From: Acholeplasmatales bacterium
Lineage (GTDB): Bacteria; Bacillota_I; Bacilli_A; Acholeplasmatales; Anaeroplasmataceae
Assembly (NCBI GenBank): GCA_017449215.1
Contig: JAFSJY010000066.1
Location: 1-45,511 of the forward strand
Direction of reading: 5' to 3'
DNA: 45,511 nucleotides
The position numbers were made by a program, and so were the translations under genes. The notes below the pieces were generated by a model, which did no database searches, was not told the DNA's origin, and saw only the letters and a list, made by a program, of their open reading frames with translations. Position 1 is the first letter of the stretch. Each line of letters begins with the position of its first letter. Positions 9,318 to 19,127 of this stretch are shown here, piece after piece.

Positions 9318-10106
9318 TTACTTAAAATCATTAATAAACCTATCAATAATCTGTTTAGCATTACATCCATATATTTCCTTAGGAAGTCTTTTTAATGCTT
9401 CTTCCTTAATATTATCAGGAATACCAAAGAATGCTTCTGCAATAGCTCCTGCAATAGCTGATGTGGTATCACAATCACCACCAATAGATATTGTAGTTCT
9501 TATTGTTTCCTCAAAGCTATCACTAATTAAGAAGCAATACAATGCCTCAGGAACTGAATCCTGACATGTAGCACTAAATTTATAATTCTTTCTTAATTCC
9601 TCATAACTAAAATCTACATCATAAAACTTTTCTATGTAATCCTTTATAAATGCTTTAGATTTACCTATTCTTGCATAATATATGCATATAGCAACTACAA
9701 TAGCTCCCTTTAATCCTTCAGGGTGGTTATGAGTAACAATTGTTACCTTAGTAGCTAAATCCTTAACCTCTTCTTCACTATTACCATACCATCCACAGGC
9801 AGATACTCTCATAGCACTTCCATTACCAAAGCTTCCATATGCATTTCTGCTTGGTCCAAATAACCATTGATAAAATCTACCACCATATCCAGAATCAGGA
9901 TAAGCTCTACCCCATTTCTTTAATGTATCTATGACCTTATCATTATCATTTACATATCCATTTTGTAATATTTCAGCAACGGCTAATGTCATAACTGTGT
10001 CATCAGTAAAGAAATTCTTATCTGTAAATAAAGGAAATTTCATTGTTCTTATGTTGTTAAATTCATAAATAGATCCAACAATATCGCCTATTATAGCACC
10101 TAACAT
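9318..10106 (-). CDS. ADP-ribosylglycohydrolase family protein
   Basis: Belongs to the DraG/ARH family of Mg-dependent hydrolases that remove ADP-ribose from proteins or other acceptors. Visible motifs are GAIIGDIVGSIYE at the N-terminus, FFTDDTVMTLAVAE (first metal-binding acidic pair), HNHPEG, and GGDCDTTSAIAGAIAEAFFG near the C-terminus (second metal cluster). Predicted cytoplasmic, 262 residues, usual family length. I start at the ATG at 10106: the protein then begins MLGAIIGD like its family and GGTGA lies 5 bp upstream. An in-frame ATG at 10118 would add MVII but would sit almost at the transcription start. The gene has its own extended -10 promoter and leads into the flavodiiron gene. 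The acceptor is unknown; no ADP-ribosyltransferase is visible in the window. Confidence 0.85.
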   Translation of the reverse strand: MLGAIIGDIVGSIYEFNNIRTMKFPLFTDKNFFTDDTVMTLAVAEILQNGYVNDNDKVIDTLKKWGRAYPDSGYGGRFYQWLFGPSRNAYGSFGNGSAMRVSACGWYGNSEEEVKDLATKVTIVTHNHPEGLKGAIVVAICIYYARIGKSKAFIKDYIEKFYDVDFSYEELRKNYKFSATCQDSVPEALYCFLISDSFEETIRTTISIGGDCDTTSAIAGAIAEAFFGIPDNIKEEALKRLPKEIYGCNAKQIIDRFINDFK

Positions 10107-10120
10107 AATAATCACCATCG

Positions 10121-10140
10121 CTTCCTTTCTTTAATTATAA
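10121..10140 (-). promoter_or_regulatory. Extended -10 promoter of the glycohydrolase-flavodiiron operon
   Basis: Minus strand TGTTATAAT, an extended -10, 18-20 bp upstream of the ORF's first ATG. No clear -35. Transcription would start only about 10 bases before the first ATG. Confidence 0.6.
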
Positions 10141-10193
10141 CACAACACTAATTAAAGAAAAAAGACTGAAAACAAAAGATACAATGATAATCT

Positions 10194-10224
10194 AAAAAGG
10201 CGTATCTTTTAAGATACACCCTTT
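10194..10224 (-). terminator. Intrinsic terminator at the end of the purine operon
   Basis: Minus strand AAAGGGTGTATC pairs with GATACGCCTTT (one bulge, one G-U) around a six-base loop and runs into TTTTT, six bases after the guaA stop. It closes the operon. Confidence 0.8.
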
Positions 10225-10230
10225 ATAATC

Positions 10231-11778
10231 CTATTCAAATTCAATTGTTGCAGGTGGTTTAGATGTACAATCTAATAGTACTCTATTTACACCTCTAACC
10301 TCATTAACAATTCTTCTTGAAATGATGTCTAATACATCATAAGGAATTCTAGCCCAGTCTGCTGTCATGAAATCTGATGTTTGAACTGCACGAAGTGCGA
10401 TTGCATAATCATAAGTTCTTTCATCACCCATAACACCTACAGATTGCATATTTGTTAAAGCTGCGAAATATTGACCTAAATTACAAGACTTATCAACACC
10501 AGCCTTAGCAATTTCTTCTCTATAAATATAGTCAGCCTCTTGAACAATCTTAACCTTTTCAGCTGTTACCTCACCAATAATTCTAATACCTAGACCAGGA
10601 CCTGGGAATGGTTGACGATATACTAAATAATCTGGAATACCTAATTCTAGACCAACCTTTCTTACCTCATCCTTAAATAATAATCTAAGTGGTTCAATTA
10701 TTTCCTTGAAATTAACAACTGATGGTAAACCACCAACATTATGATGAGACTTAATAGTTGCAGACTTACCAAGACCAGATTCAATAACATCTGGATAGAT
10801 AGTACCTTGAACTAAATAATCAACAGCACCAATCTTCTTAGCTTCCTCTTCAAATACTCTAATGAATTCCTCACCAATAATCTTACGCTTACGCTCAGGC
10901 TCTGTTACACCCTTTAGCTTAGCATAGAATCTTTCTTGAGCATTTACTCTAATGAAGTTTAGGTTATAAGGTCCATTAGGTCCAAATACAGCCTCTACCT
11001 CATCGCCCTCATTCTTTCTTAATAAGCCTTGGTCAACGAATACACAAGTTAATTGTTTACCTACAGCCTTTGATAATAATACAGCAGCAACTGATGAATC
11101 TACACCACCAGATAATGCACATAATACCTTACCATTACCAACCTTTTTTCTGATTGCTTCAATAGTTGATTTAGCAAAATCATCCATCTTCCAATCACCA
11201 ACGCATCCGCATACATCGAATACGAAGTTCTTTAGCATTTGCATACCCTCTAAAGAGTGGTTAACCTCTGGGTGGAATTGCACAGCATAAATCTTCTTCT
11301 CTTCATTTTCCATTGCAGAAACTGGACAAGAAGGTGTCTTTGCTACAATCTTAAAGCCATTAGGTAACTTTGATACGAAATCAGTATGGCTCATCCATAC
11401 CTGAGTTTCAGGTGATACATATTTAAATAATTTAGAATTTGTATCAACATTAACCATAGTCTTACCATATTCACGCTTATCAGCATGAGAAACAGTACCA
11501 CCATTTAAATGTGCAATTGTTTGACATCCATAGCAAATACCTAAGATTGGGTAGCCCATCTTAAATAATTTGCTATCTACAAGTGGAGCATCCTCACCAA
11601 ATACTGAGTTAGGACCACCAGTGAAAATAATACCCTTAGGATTAAATTCTCTAATCTTATCTAAGCTCATATTATAAGGATGAACCTCACAATATACATT
11701 ACATTCTCTTACACGACGTGCAATAAGCTGATTATACTGTCCACCGAAATCTAAGACTAAAATCTTTTCATTCTGCAT
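10231..11778 (-). CDS. guaA: GMP synthase (glutamine-hydrolysing)
   Basis: Converts XMP to GMP with ATP and glutamine. Residues 1-~195 are a class I glutamine amidotransferase domain with nucleophile Cys82 in GICYGC and the catalytic His/Glu in FHPEVNH. Residues ~205-385 are the ATP pyrophosphatase domain with the P-loop LSGGVDSS. The rest is the dimerisation domain with [12 protein letters not shown] and the family's C-terminal end KPPATIEFE. Length 515 is standard. It is the last gene of the purine operon, 9 bp after purB, with AGGAGG before ATG, and feeds GMP from the IMP branch; guaB is not in the window. Confidence 0.97.
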   Translation of the reverse strand: MQNEKILVLDFGGQYNQLIARRVRECNVYCEVHPYNMSLDKIREFNPKGIIFTGGPNSVFGEDAPLVDSKLFKMGYPILGICYGCQTIAHLNGGTVSHADKREYGKTMVNVDTNSKLFKYVSPETQVWMSHTDFVSKLPNGFKIVAKTPSCPVSAMENEEKKIYAVQFHPEVNHSLEGMQMLKNFVFDVCGCVGDWKMDDFAKSTIEAIRKKVGNGKVLCALSGGVDSSVAAVLLSKAVGKQLTCVFVDQGLLRKNEGDEVEAVFGPNGPYNLNFIRVNAQERFYAKLKGVTEPERKRKIIGEEFIRVFEEEAKKIGAVDYLVQGTIYPDVIESGLGKSATIKSHHNVGGLPSVVNFKEIIEPLRLLFKDEVRKVGLELGIPDYLVYRQPFPGPGLGIRIIGEVTAEKVKIVQEADYIYREEIAKAGVDKSCNLGQYFAALTNMQSVGVMGDERTYDYAIALRAVQTSDFMTADWARIPYDVLDIISRRIVNEVRGVNRVLLDCTSKPPATIEFE

Positions 11779-11787
11779 AAATACCTC

Positions 11788-13080
11788 CTACTTAATGCCT
11801 AAACGATTATAAATATAATCTACATTAACTAAATAATAATCTAATGTGAAGCATGAATCAATTTCATCATTTGTTAAAGTTGATGAAACAACTGGGTCTT
11901 GCTTCAATAAGCCTCTATAATGAGTCTTTGTTTCTAGAGCCTTCATCGCAATAGGCTGAACTGTATCATAAGCCTTTTCACGAACAAAGCCCTTTTCAAT
12001 TAATTTATATAATACTCTTTGTGCAAAGATTACACCATGAGTTAAATTAATATCCTCAATCATCTTTTCAGGGAATACAGTTAAATTCTCTAAGATTCCC
12101 TTAAAACGATTTAACATATAATCTAATAATTCAGTTGCGTCTGGAAGAATAATTCTTTCAGTAGCTGAGTGAGAAATATCTCTTTCATGCCATAGAGCGA
12201 TATTTTGATAGAATGTATCCATATATCCTCTCATTACTCTAGCACAACCACAAATATTTTCTGAAGAAATTGGGTTTCTCTTATGAGGCATTGCACTAGA
12301 ACCCTTTTGACCCTTATTAAAGAATTCCTCAGTTTCCTTAACCTCTTGACGAGATAAATTTCTAACCTCTAATGCCATCTTTTCAAGCTCAGATGCAATT
12401 AATGATAAGCAAGCCATATAATGAGCATGTCTATCACGTTGTAAAACCTGAGTAGAAATCTTAGCATAATCGATACCTAAATCAGCACATACAAATTCCT
12501 CAATCTGAGGTGGGATATTAGCAAAATTACCAACAGCACCTGATAATTTACCAACCTCTACTTCTTTACATGCATATTCAAATCTTTCTAAGCATCTAGT
12601 CATATCTGAATACCATAATGCCCACTTTAAGCCAAAAGATGTAATATCAGCATGCATACCATGAGTTCTACCAATACAAGGAGTCATCTTAAATTCTAAT
12701 GCTCTCTTCTTAATAACATTCATAATGTCATGAATATCTTTTCTTAAGATATCATTAGCCTTCTTTAGCATATAGCCATTTGCTGTATCAACAACATCTG
12801 TTGAAGTTAAACCATAATGAATCCACTTTTTTTCATCACCTAATGATTCACCAACACATCTTGTGAAAGCAACTACGTCATGCTTTGTTACGGCTTCAAT
12901 TTCCTTAATACGATCTACATTAAATGTAGCCTTATCTAGCTTAGGTAAATCCTCTGCAGGAACTACACCAAGCTTGCTCCAAGCCTTAGCATTAGATATT
13001 TCAACCTTTAAATATGCATCAAATTTAGCTTCCTCAGTCCAAATATCTCTCATGCATTTACGACTATATCTTTCAATCAT
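11788..13080 (-). CDS. purB: Adenylosuccinate lyase
   Basis: Releases fumarate from SAICAR (giving AICAR) and from adenylosuccinate (giving AMP). The fumarase/aspartase superfamily signature GSSAMPHKRNP is present (mobile-loop catalytic Ser), with TSTDVVDTA and GRTHGMHADITSFG carrying the active-site His. Length 430 is typical of the short bacterial form. It starts one base after the folD stop, with its ribosome site GGAGGG inside the end of folD, so translation is probably coupled. Confidence 0.96.
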   Translation of the reverse strand: MIERYSRKCMRDIWTEEAKFDAYLKVEISNAKAWSKLGVVPAEDLPKLDKATFNVDRIKEIEAVTKHDVVAFTRCVGESLGDEKKWIHYGLTSTDVVDTANGYMLKKANDILRKDIHDIMNVIKKRALEFKMTPCIGRTHGMHADITSFGLKWALWYSDMTRCLERFEYACKEVEVGKLSGAVGNFANIPPQIEEFVCADLGIDYAKISTQVLQRDRHAHYMACLSLIASELEKMALEVRNLSRQEVKETEEFFNKGQKGSSAMPHKRNPISSENICGCARVMRGYMDTFYQNIALWHERDISHSATERIILPDATELLDYMLNRFKGILENLTVFPEKMIEDINLTHGVIFAQRVLYKLIEKGFVREKAYDTVQPIAMKALETKTHYRGLLKQDPVVSSTLTNDEIDSCFTLDYYLVNVDYIYNRLGIK

Positions 13081-13081
13081 A

Positions 13082-13942
13082 TTATTTTCCCTCCATATGC
13101 TTTAAATAGCATTCTAGGGTATTTTCCATAAGACATGTAATAGTCATAGGACCAATACCACCAGGTACCTTTGTAATATAAGATGCTTTTGGCTCAACAT
13201 CCTTAAAATCAACATCGCCACATAGCTTATTTGTTTCTAAATCTCTATTAACACCAACATCAATTACAACAGCACCATCTCTAACCATATCAGCTTTAAC
13301 AAATTTAGCCTTACCTACAGCAGCGATTAGAATATCTGCTGTTTTAGTTATTTCAGCTAAATTAGCTGTTCTACTATGACAAATTGTTACAGTTGCATTT
13401 CTATCTAATAATAATTTAGATACAGGCATACCAACAATGTTACTTCTACCAATTACTACAGCATGACGACCTTCAATTTGGATATTAGCATAATCTAATA
13501 CCTCAATAATACCCTTAGGTGTACAAGATACAATACCATCCTGCTTTAAATATAATGATGCAACATTAATTGGATGGAATCCATCTACATCTTTTTCAGG
13601 TGCGATTCTTTTAATTACTAAATCTGAATTAATATGCTTAGGTAATGGTAATTGAACTAAAATACCATCTACTGTATCATCATTATTTAATTCATCAATT
13701 AAATTTAATAATTCATCCTCTGTTATAGTAACAGGCTTTTTAATTGTTGTATTTTGAATACCAATTTCAACACATGCCTTACCCTTACCAGTAACATAAG
13801 AAACACTACCTGGATCTTCGCCAACTAAGATAACAACTAAATGAGGAAGTCTTGGATACTTCTTACCAAATTCAATAACCTCTTCCTTCATCTTGTTACG
13901 TCTTAGAGTAGCAAGCTCCTTTCCACTAATAACAATTGCCAT
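13082..13942 (-). CDS. folD: Bifunctional methylenetetrahydrofolate dehydrogenase / methenyltetrahydrofolate cyclohydrolase
   Basis: Makes 10-formyl-tetrahydrofolate for PurN and PurH. Family features seen: the substrate-domain pattern YVTGKGKAC (the Lys of the usual YVxxK motif displaced to YVTGK), DGILVQLPLPKH, KDVDGFHPIN, GRSNIVGMP in the Rossmann domain, and PGGIGPMTITCLMENT at the C-terminus. Length 286 is normal. Its place between purD and purB ties one-carbon supply to purine synthesis, as in many Firmicutes. An AGTAGG site precedes ATG. Confidence 0.95.
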   Translation of the reverse strand: MAIVISGKELATLRRNKMKEEVIEFGKKYPRLPHLVVILVGEDPGSVSYVTGKGKACVEIGIQNTTIKKPVTITEDELLNLIDELNNDDTVDGILVQLPLPKHINSDLVIKRIAPEKDVDGFHPINVASLYLKQDGIVSCTPKGIIEVLDYANIQIEGRHAVVIGRSNIVGMPVSKLLLDRNATVTICHSRTANLAEITKTADILIAAVGKAKFVKADMVRDGAVVIDVGVNRDLETNKLCGDVDFKDVEPKASYITKVPGGIGPMTITCLMENTLECYLKHMEGK

Positions 13943-13949
13943 AATTTAC

Positions 13950-15197
13950 CTACTTTCTGTAAGCCTTTGCTCCAATATCAGTTCTATGGAACAAGTTCTC
14001 ACATTTAATTGTGTCTACTAATTCATTTGCCTTCTTATTTGCTTCTTCTAATGTTTTACCTGAAGCAACAGCAAATAATACTCTACCACCATTAGTTACT
14101 AATTCACCATTTTCATTTCTCTTAGTACCCATATGGTAAATATTTTCCTTATCAGCACCTTCGATTACATATCCCTTCTTATAATCTCCAGGATATCCCT
14201 TAGATGCAAGTACAATACCAATTGTATAATTATCATCCCAAGTTAAGGTAGGTGTTTTACCATCACAGATAGCAACAAATGCATCATAAATATCTGATGT
14301 TAAACGTGGTAATACAACCTCAGTTTCAGGATCACCAAATCTAGCATTAAATTCAATTACCTTAATGCCTCTCTTAGTTTTCATTAAACCGCCATATAAA
14401 ACACCAGTAAATGGATAGCCATCATGTACCATTGCCTTAGCAGTTGGAATCATAATTTCATTTAATGCATATTCATAGTCTTCCTGTGTAATAAATGGAA
14501 GTGGAGAATAAGCACCCATACCACCAGTATTAGGACCTAAATCATTATCATAAGCTCTCTTATGATCCTGTGCCATTTCAAGTGGATAAACATTTTCTCC
14601 ATTAACAAAGCACATAAATGAGAATTCAGGACCCTCTAAATATTCTTCAATAACAACCTTGCCATGACCGAACTTATCATCTAATAGCATATCTTTTAAT
14701 GCATTATCAGCCTCTTCTAATGTCATAGCAACAACTACACCCTTACCAGCAGCTAATCCATCATATTTAATAACTGTTGGAATAGGTGAAACCTTAACAT
14801 AATCAATAGCTTCCTTATAATCAGTAAATACCTCATATCTAGCTGTTGGAATGTTGTATTTAAACATAAGATCCTTTGCAAAATTCTTAGAAGCCTCAAT
14901 TTGAGCAGCAGCCTTAGTAGGACCAAATGCCTTAATACCAGCATTTCTTAAAGCATCAATAATACCTAATGCTAATGATGCCTCAGGTCCAACTACTACT
15001 AAATCAATTGCATTATCCTTTGCAAATGATACAATCTTTTCTACTTCAGTATCCTTTATATTTAAGCATTCTGCTAAATTTGCAATACCAGCATTACCTG
15101 GTGCTGCAAATATTTTTTCTACTTTTTTTGATTTTGATAGTGCGTGAACAATTGCATGCTCACGTCCTCCACCACCAACAACTAATACCTTAGCCAT
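13950..15197 (-). CDS. purD: Phosphoribosylamine-glycine ligase
   Basis: Second step of de novo purine synthesis: joins glycine to phosphoribosylamine with ATP to give GAR. N-terminal domain begins VLVVGGGGREHAI. The ATP-grasp domain shows IKYDGLAAGKGVVVA, EEYLEGPEFSF and the catalytic-site block NTGGMGAYSP, followed by EFNARFGDPETEVVLPRL. Length 415 is standard. Strong AAGGAG site; 17 bp after purH. Its substrate requires PurF, whose gene is not in this operon. Confidence 0.97.
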   Translation of the reverse strand: MAKVLVVGGGGREHAIVHALSKSKKVEKIFAAPGNAGIANLAECLNIKDTEVEKIVSFAKDNAIDLVVVGPEASLALGIIDALRNAGIKAFGPTKAAAQIEASKNFAKDLMFKYNIPTARYEVFTDYKEAIDYVKVSPIPTVIKYDGLAAGKGVVVAMTLEEADNALKDMLLDDKFGHGKVVIEEYLEGPEFSFMCFVNGENVYPLEMAQDHKRAYDNDLGPNTGGMGAYSPLPFITQEDYEYALNEIMIPTAKAMVHDGYPFTGVLYGGLMKTKRGIKVIEFNARFGDPETEVVLPRLTSDIYDAFVAICDGKTPTLTWDDNYTIGIVLASKGYPGDYKKGYVIEGADKENIYHMGTKRNENGELVTNGGRVLFAVASGKTLEEANKKANELVDTIKCENLFHRTDIGAKAYRK

Positions 15198-15214
15198 AAA
15201 TCTCTCCTTATAAA

Positions 15215-16768
15215 TTAATGCTTGAAGTGACGCATACCAGTGAATGCCATAGGAACATTCTTAGCATTTGCTAAATCAATTGAATCTTGATCCTTCTTAG
15301 AACCACCTGGCTGAACAACAGCAACAACACCATTATTAATACCATACTCTAATGTATCAGAGAATGGGAAGAATGCATCTGAAGCTAATACTAAGCCTTC
15401 AGTAACACCTCTTGAATGTGCTTCTTCGATTGCAATCTTTGCAGCACCAACACGATTCATTTGACCAGCACCTACACCACATGTAGTACCATTCTTAACA
15501 ACTACTATAGCATTTGACTTAACATGCTTAACAATCTTCCAACCAAAATTCATATCAGATAATTGCTCAGGAGTTGCCTTTGTATTAGTAATTACCATAT
15601 CTTCAGTAATTGTCTTAATTTCTGTATCTTGATCTTGAACTAATAAGCCACCATTTACAGATACATATTGTGGCTGCTTAGGATAATCACCTAGCTTAAA
15701 TTCAATTAATCTTAAATCAGGTCTCTTAGCAAATGCTGCTAAAGCCTCATCAGTAAATCCTGGAGCTAGGATAACCTCTAAGAAGATTGACTTACCCTTT
15801 TCACCATGATCAAACTTAATTAAATTAGCTGCTTCACCATCGATAACCTGGTTAGTCGCTACGATACCACCAAAAATTGAAACTGGGTCAGATTCATAAG
15901 CCTTTAACCAAGCTTCCTTTAAATCCTTACCAATTGCTGCTCCACATGGATTCATATGCTTTAAGCCCATTGCAAATGGAGTATTACCAAATTCTCTTAC
16001 AATATTTAAAGCTGCATTAGCATCTTGGATATTGTTATAAGATAATTCCTTACCTTGAATTTGCTTAGCATTAGCTAATGAATAAGGTAAATCCTTTCTT
16101 GTTGCAAAGAACTTAGCATTTTGATGTGGATTTTCACCATATCTTAAGCTTTGAACTATATCAGCCTCAACAAATAGCTTTTCAGATAAGCCAGCCTTTT
16201 CTCTCATATATTCAGCAATCATAGTATCATATTCAGCTGTTAAAGTATAAACCTTAGCTGCTAGTTCTAATCTTGTTTGATATGAAGTATCGCCGTTTTC
16301 CTTAATTTCCTTTAATACTCTATCATAATCATTAATATCTGATACTACAGTAACGAATTTATGATTCTTAGCTGCAGATCTAAGCATAGAAGGTCCACCG
16401 ATATCGATGTTCTCAATTGCCTCAGCAAATTCAGCGCCTCTTTCGATAGTCTTCTTAAATGCGTATAAATTTACACATACTAAATCAATGTACTCAATAT
16501 TGTGCTCCTTAACTTGGGCAACATGAGATTCTAAATCTCTAACTGCAAGTAATCCTCCATGAACATTCGGATGTAAAGTCTTAACTCTACCATCTAAAAT
16601 TTCAGGGAAGCCAGTAATATCAGAAATATCAATAGCCTTAACACCGCCAGCTATTAATACCTTCTTTGTACCACCTGTAGATACTATTTCATATCCACAT
16701 TCCTCTAATCCCTTACAGAATTCTACAACACCAGTCTTATCAGTAACACTTACTAATGCTCTTTTCAT
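15215..16768 (-). CDS. purH: Bifunctional AICAR transformylase / IMP cyclohydrolase
   Basis: Last two steps to IMP. The N-terminal ~195 residues are the cyclohydrolase (MGS-like) domain: ALVSVTDKTGVVEF, STGGTKKVL, GFPEILDGRVKTLHPNVHGG. The remainder is the transformylase, with LRYGENPHQNA and KHMNPCGAAIG carrying the conserved Lys-His pair. The C-terminus PMAFTGMRHFKH is the family's usual end. Length 517 is standard. 10 bp after purN with an AGGAG site. Uses the 10-formyl-THF made by FolD from the same operon. Confidence 0.97.
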   Translation of the reverse strand: MKRALVSVTDKTGVVEFCKGLEECGYEIVSTGGTKKVLIAGGVKAIDISDITGFPEILDGRVKTLHPNVHGGLLAVRDLESHVAQVKEHNIEYIDLVCVNLYAFKKTIERGAEFAEAIENIDIGGPSMLRSAAKNHKFVTVVSDINDYDRVLKEIKENGDTSYQTRLELAAKVYTLTAEYDTMIAEYMREKAGLSEKLFVEADIVQSLRYGENPHQNAKFFATRKDLPYSLANAKQIQGKELSYNNIQDANAALNIVREFGNTPFAMGLKHMNPCGAAIGKDLKEAWLKAYESDPVSIFGGIVATNQVIDGEAANLIKFDHGEKGKSIFLEVILAPGFTDEALAAFAKRPDLRLIEFKLGDYPKQPQYVSVNGGLLVQDQDTEIKTITEDMVITNTKATPEQLSDMNFGWKIVKHVKSNAIVVVKNGTTCGVGAGQMNRVGAAKIAIEEAHSRGVTEGLVLASDAFFPFSDTLEYGINNGVVAVVQPGGSKKDQDSIDLANAKNVPMAFTGMRHFKH

Positions 16769-16778
16769 AATAGTTCTC

Positions 16779-17339
16779 CTAATCTGTTAATTTTTTTATA
16801 ACTCTTGGATATAACACATGCTCAATTTCATGAATACGTGCTTCTACCTCATCTACAGTTTCACCCTCAGTATAATGGAATGCCTCTTGGTCAATAATCT
16901 TTCCTGAATCCATTCCACTATCAACATAATGAACTGTAACACCAAATACCTTTACACCATAATTAAAGGCATCAGCAATACCATGTGCGCCCTTAAATGA
17001 AGGTAATAATGCTGGATGGATATTAATGATTCTTCCCTCATATGAATCTAGTAGAACACTTCCACATAGACGCATATATCCAGCTAAAACTATTAAATCA
17101 ACATGAAGCTCATCTAGCTTTTTAACTAATTCAGCTTCATATTCTTCCTTTTTTCTACCCTTATAATTAATTATGAATATTGGAGTGTTATATTTTTTTG
17201 CACGCTCACATACATAAGCATCAGCGTGGTCAGTAGCCATTAAAACAACATTTGCTTTAATATAGCCATCATTAACCTTCTCCATAATTGCTTCATAATT
17301 AGTGCCGCTTCCGCTAGCAAATATCGCTATATTCTTCAT
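16779..17339 (-). CDS. purN: Phosphoribosylglycinamide formyltransferase
   Basis: Transfers a formyl group from 10-formyl-THF to GAR. Begins with the glycine-rich IAIFASGSGTNYEAI; catalytic segment INIHPALLPSFKGAHG contains the conserved Asn-His, and TVHYVDSGMDSGKII holds the catalytic Asp. 186 residues, normal for the single-domain bacterial form. It starts one base after the purM stop, so the two are probably translationally coupled. Confidence 0.95.
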   Translation of the reverse strand: MKNIAIFASGSGTNYEAIMEKVNDGYIKANVVLMATDHADAYVCERAKKYNTPIFIINYKGRKKEEYEAELVKKLDELHVDLIVLAGYMRLCGSVLLDSYEGRIINIHPALLPSFKGAHGIADAFNYGVKVFGVTVHYVDSGMDSGKIIDQEAFHYTEGETVDEVEARIHEIEHVLYPRVIKKLTD

Positions 17340-17340
17340 A

Positions 17341-18375
17341 TTACTTATGAATTACAACCTTACCAGCGTTATCAGTAATAGTACCAATAATGTATGCCTT
17401 ATCGCCATGCTTAGCTAAAATATCGATAGTCTTCTTAGCATCAGCCTCATTATCTAATGCGATAACCATACCAATACCCATGTTATAAACATTGAACATT
17501 TCTCTATGATCAACCTTACCATACTTCTCTAAGAACTTGAATACTGGTAAAATTGGCCAAGAGCCTTCAACGATATCTAAGCCCATTTCAGGAGTTAAGA
17601 TTCTTGGAATATTTTCATCGAATCCACCACCAGTGATATGAGCAACACCGTGAACATCTACGTTCTTAATTACATCTAAAACCTGCTTACAATAAATTCT
17701 AGTTGGAGTTAAGAATACCTCTCCTGCAACTCCACCTAATTCTTCATTATATGCATGTAAATCTACATTATTATCAGCAATAATCTTTCTAACTAATGAG
17801 AAACCATTTGAGTGAACACCACTAGATGCAATACCAACTAGGATATCTCCAACCTTAACCTTAGAATCATCAATTAGCTTAGACTTTTCAACAACACCAA
17901 CTGCGAAACCAGCGATATCGTATTCACCATCAGAATACATACCAGGCATTTCAGCTGTTTCACCACCGATTAATGCACAACCAGCTTGAATACAACCATC
18001 ACTAACACCCTTAACGATTCTTTCTAGCTTTTCAGGAATAGCCTTTCCTAAAGCAACATAATCTAAGAAGAATAGAGGCTCTGCGCCTTGTGCTAAAACA
18101 TCATTAACACACATAGCAACAGCATCGATACCAATAGTATCATGCTTATCCATCTCAAATGCTAATTTTAATTTAGTTCCAACACCATCAGTACCTGATA
18201 CAAGCATTGGCTCCTTATAATCTAATTTTGTTAAATCAAACATACCACCAAATGATCCGATGTTTGAAACACAACCTAATCTATTTGTAGCAGTAACATG
18301 CTTCTTATATCTTCTTACTGCTTCGTAGCCAGCCTCTAAATCTACACCGCCAGCAGCATATGCCTTTGAACCCAT
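17341..18375 (-). CDS. purM: Phosphoribosylformylglycinamidine cyclo-ligase (AIR synthetase)
   Basis: Closes FGAM to AIR with ATP. Typical blocks: [15 protein letters not shown] at the N-terminus, [48 protein letters not shown] and [14 protein letters not shown]. Length 344 is standard. It lies 19 bp after purC with AGGAGG before ATG, in a run of genes catalysing consecutive or near-consecutive steps. Confidence 0.97.
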   Translation of the reverse strand: MGSKAYAAGGVDLEAGYEAVRRYKKHVTATNRLGCVSNIGSFGGMFDLTKLDYKEPMLVSGTDGVGTKLKLAFEMDKHDTIGIDAVAMCVNDVLAQGAEPLFFLDYVALGKAIPEKLERIVKGVSDGCIQAGCALIGGETAEMPGMYSDGEYDIAGFAVGVVEKSKLIDDSKVKVGDILVGIASSGVHSNGFSLVRKIIADNNVDLHAYNEELGGVAGEVFLTPTRIYCKQVLDVIKNVDVHGVAHITGGGFDENIPRILTPEMGLDIVEGSWPILPVFKFLEKYGKVDHREMFNVYNMGIGMVIALDNEADAKKTIDILAKHGDKAYIIGTITDNAGKVVIHK

Positions 18376-18394
18376 AGTTCTATCCTCCTATATA

Positions 18395-19108
18395 TTACTT
18401 TAATGTTTCAAGACGCTTTAAGATTTCTACATAAGCGCCCATAACATCACCTAAATCACGTCTAAATCTATCCTTGTCTAGATGATCATTTGTCTTAGCA
18501 TCCCAAAGTCTACAGCAGTCTGGTGAAATTTCATCAGCAAGTACAATCTCACCATCAGCAGTTCTACCAAATTCAACCTTGAAGTCAATTAGATTAACAC
18601 CAATTTCAGCGAACATAGCCTTTAATTCTTTATTAACCTTTGCAGTTAATTCATAAATCTTAGCTAATTCATCATAAGTTGCAGCACCTACTGCTACTGC
18701 ATGATGGTCATTAATAAGTGGGTCACCTAATTCATCATTCTTATAGCAAATCTCGAAGATTGTATTAGAAGGAACTGTACCCTCCTTAATACCTAATCTC
18801 TTAGCCATTGAACCAGCAATTGTATTTCTAACAATTACCTCAAGAGGGAAGATTGTAACCTTCTTACATAATTGATCAGTATCATTTAATGTCTTAATAT
18901 AATGAGTTGGAATACCAGCCTTAATTAATCTATTATAAATGATAGTTGTAATCTTGTTATTTAATTCACCCTTATGAGCGAATAATGCATGCTTTGCACC
19001 ATTACCTGCAGTTGCATCATCCTTATAGTGCATAACAATAATAGTTGGGTCTTCTGTTGAATAAACCTGCTTTGCTTTTCCTTCGTATAATAATTCTTTC
19101 TTTTCCAT
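18395..19108 (-). CDS. purC: SAICAR synthetase
   Basis: Adds aspartate to CAIR. Motifs: [13 protein letters not shown] with the nucleotide-binding lysine, [40 protein letters not shown]-type strand, and [14 protein letters not shown] near the substrate site. Length 237 is typical of the bacterial enzyme. 19 bp after the PurK-PurL fusion. Its substrate CAIR needs PurE as well as PurK; purE is not in the window. Confidence 0.97.
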   Translation of the reverse strand: MEKKELLYEGKAKQVYSTEDPTIIVMHYKDDATAGNGAKHALFAHKGELNNKITTIIYNRLIKAGIPTHYIKTLNDTDQLCKKVTIFPLEVIVRNTIAGSMAKRLGIKEGTVPSNTIFEICYKNDELGDPLINDHHAVAVGAATYDELAKIYELTAKVNKELKAMFAEIGVNLIDFKVEFGRTADGEIVLADEISPDCCRLWDAKTNDHLDKDRFRRDLGDVMGAYVEILKRLETLK

Positions 19109-19127
19109 TTTCTTTTCTCTCCTAAGA

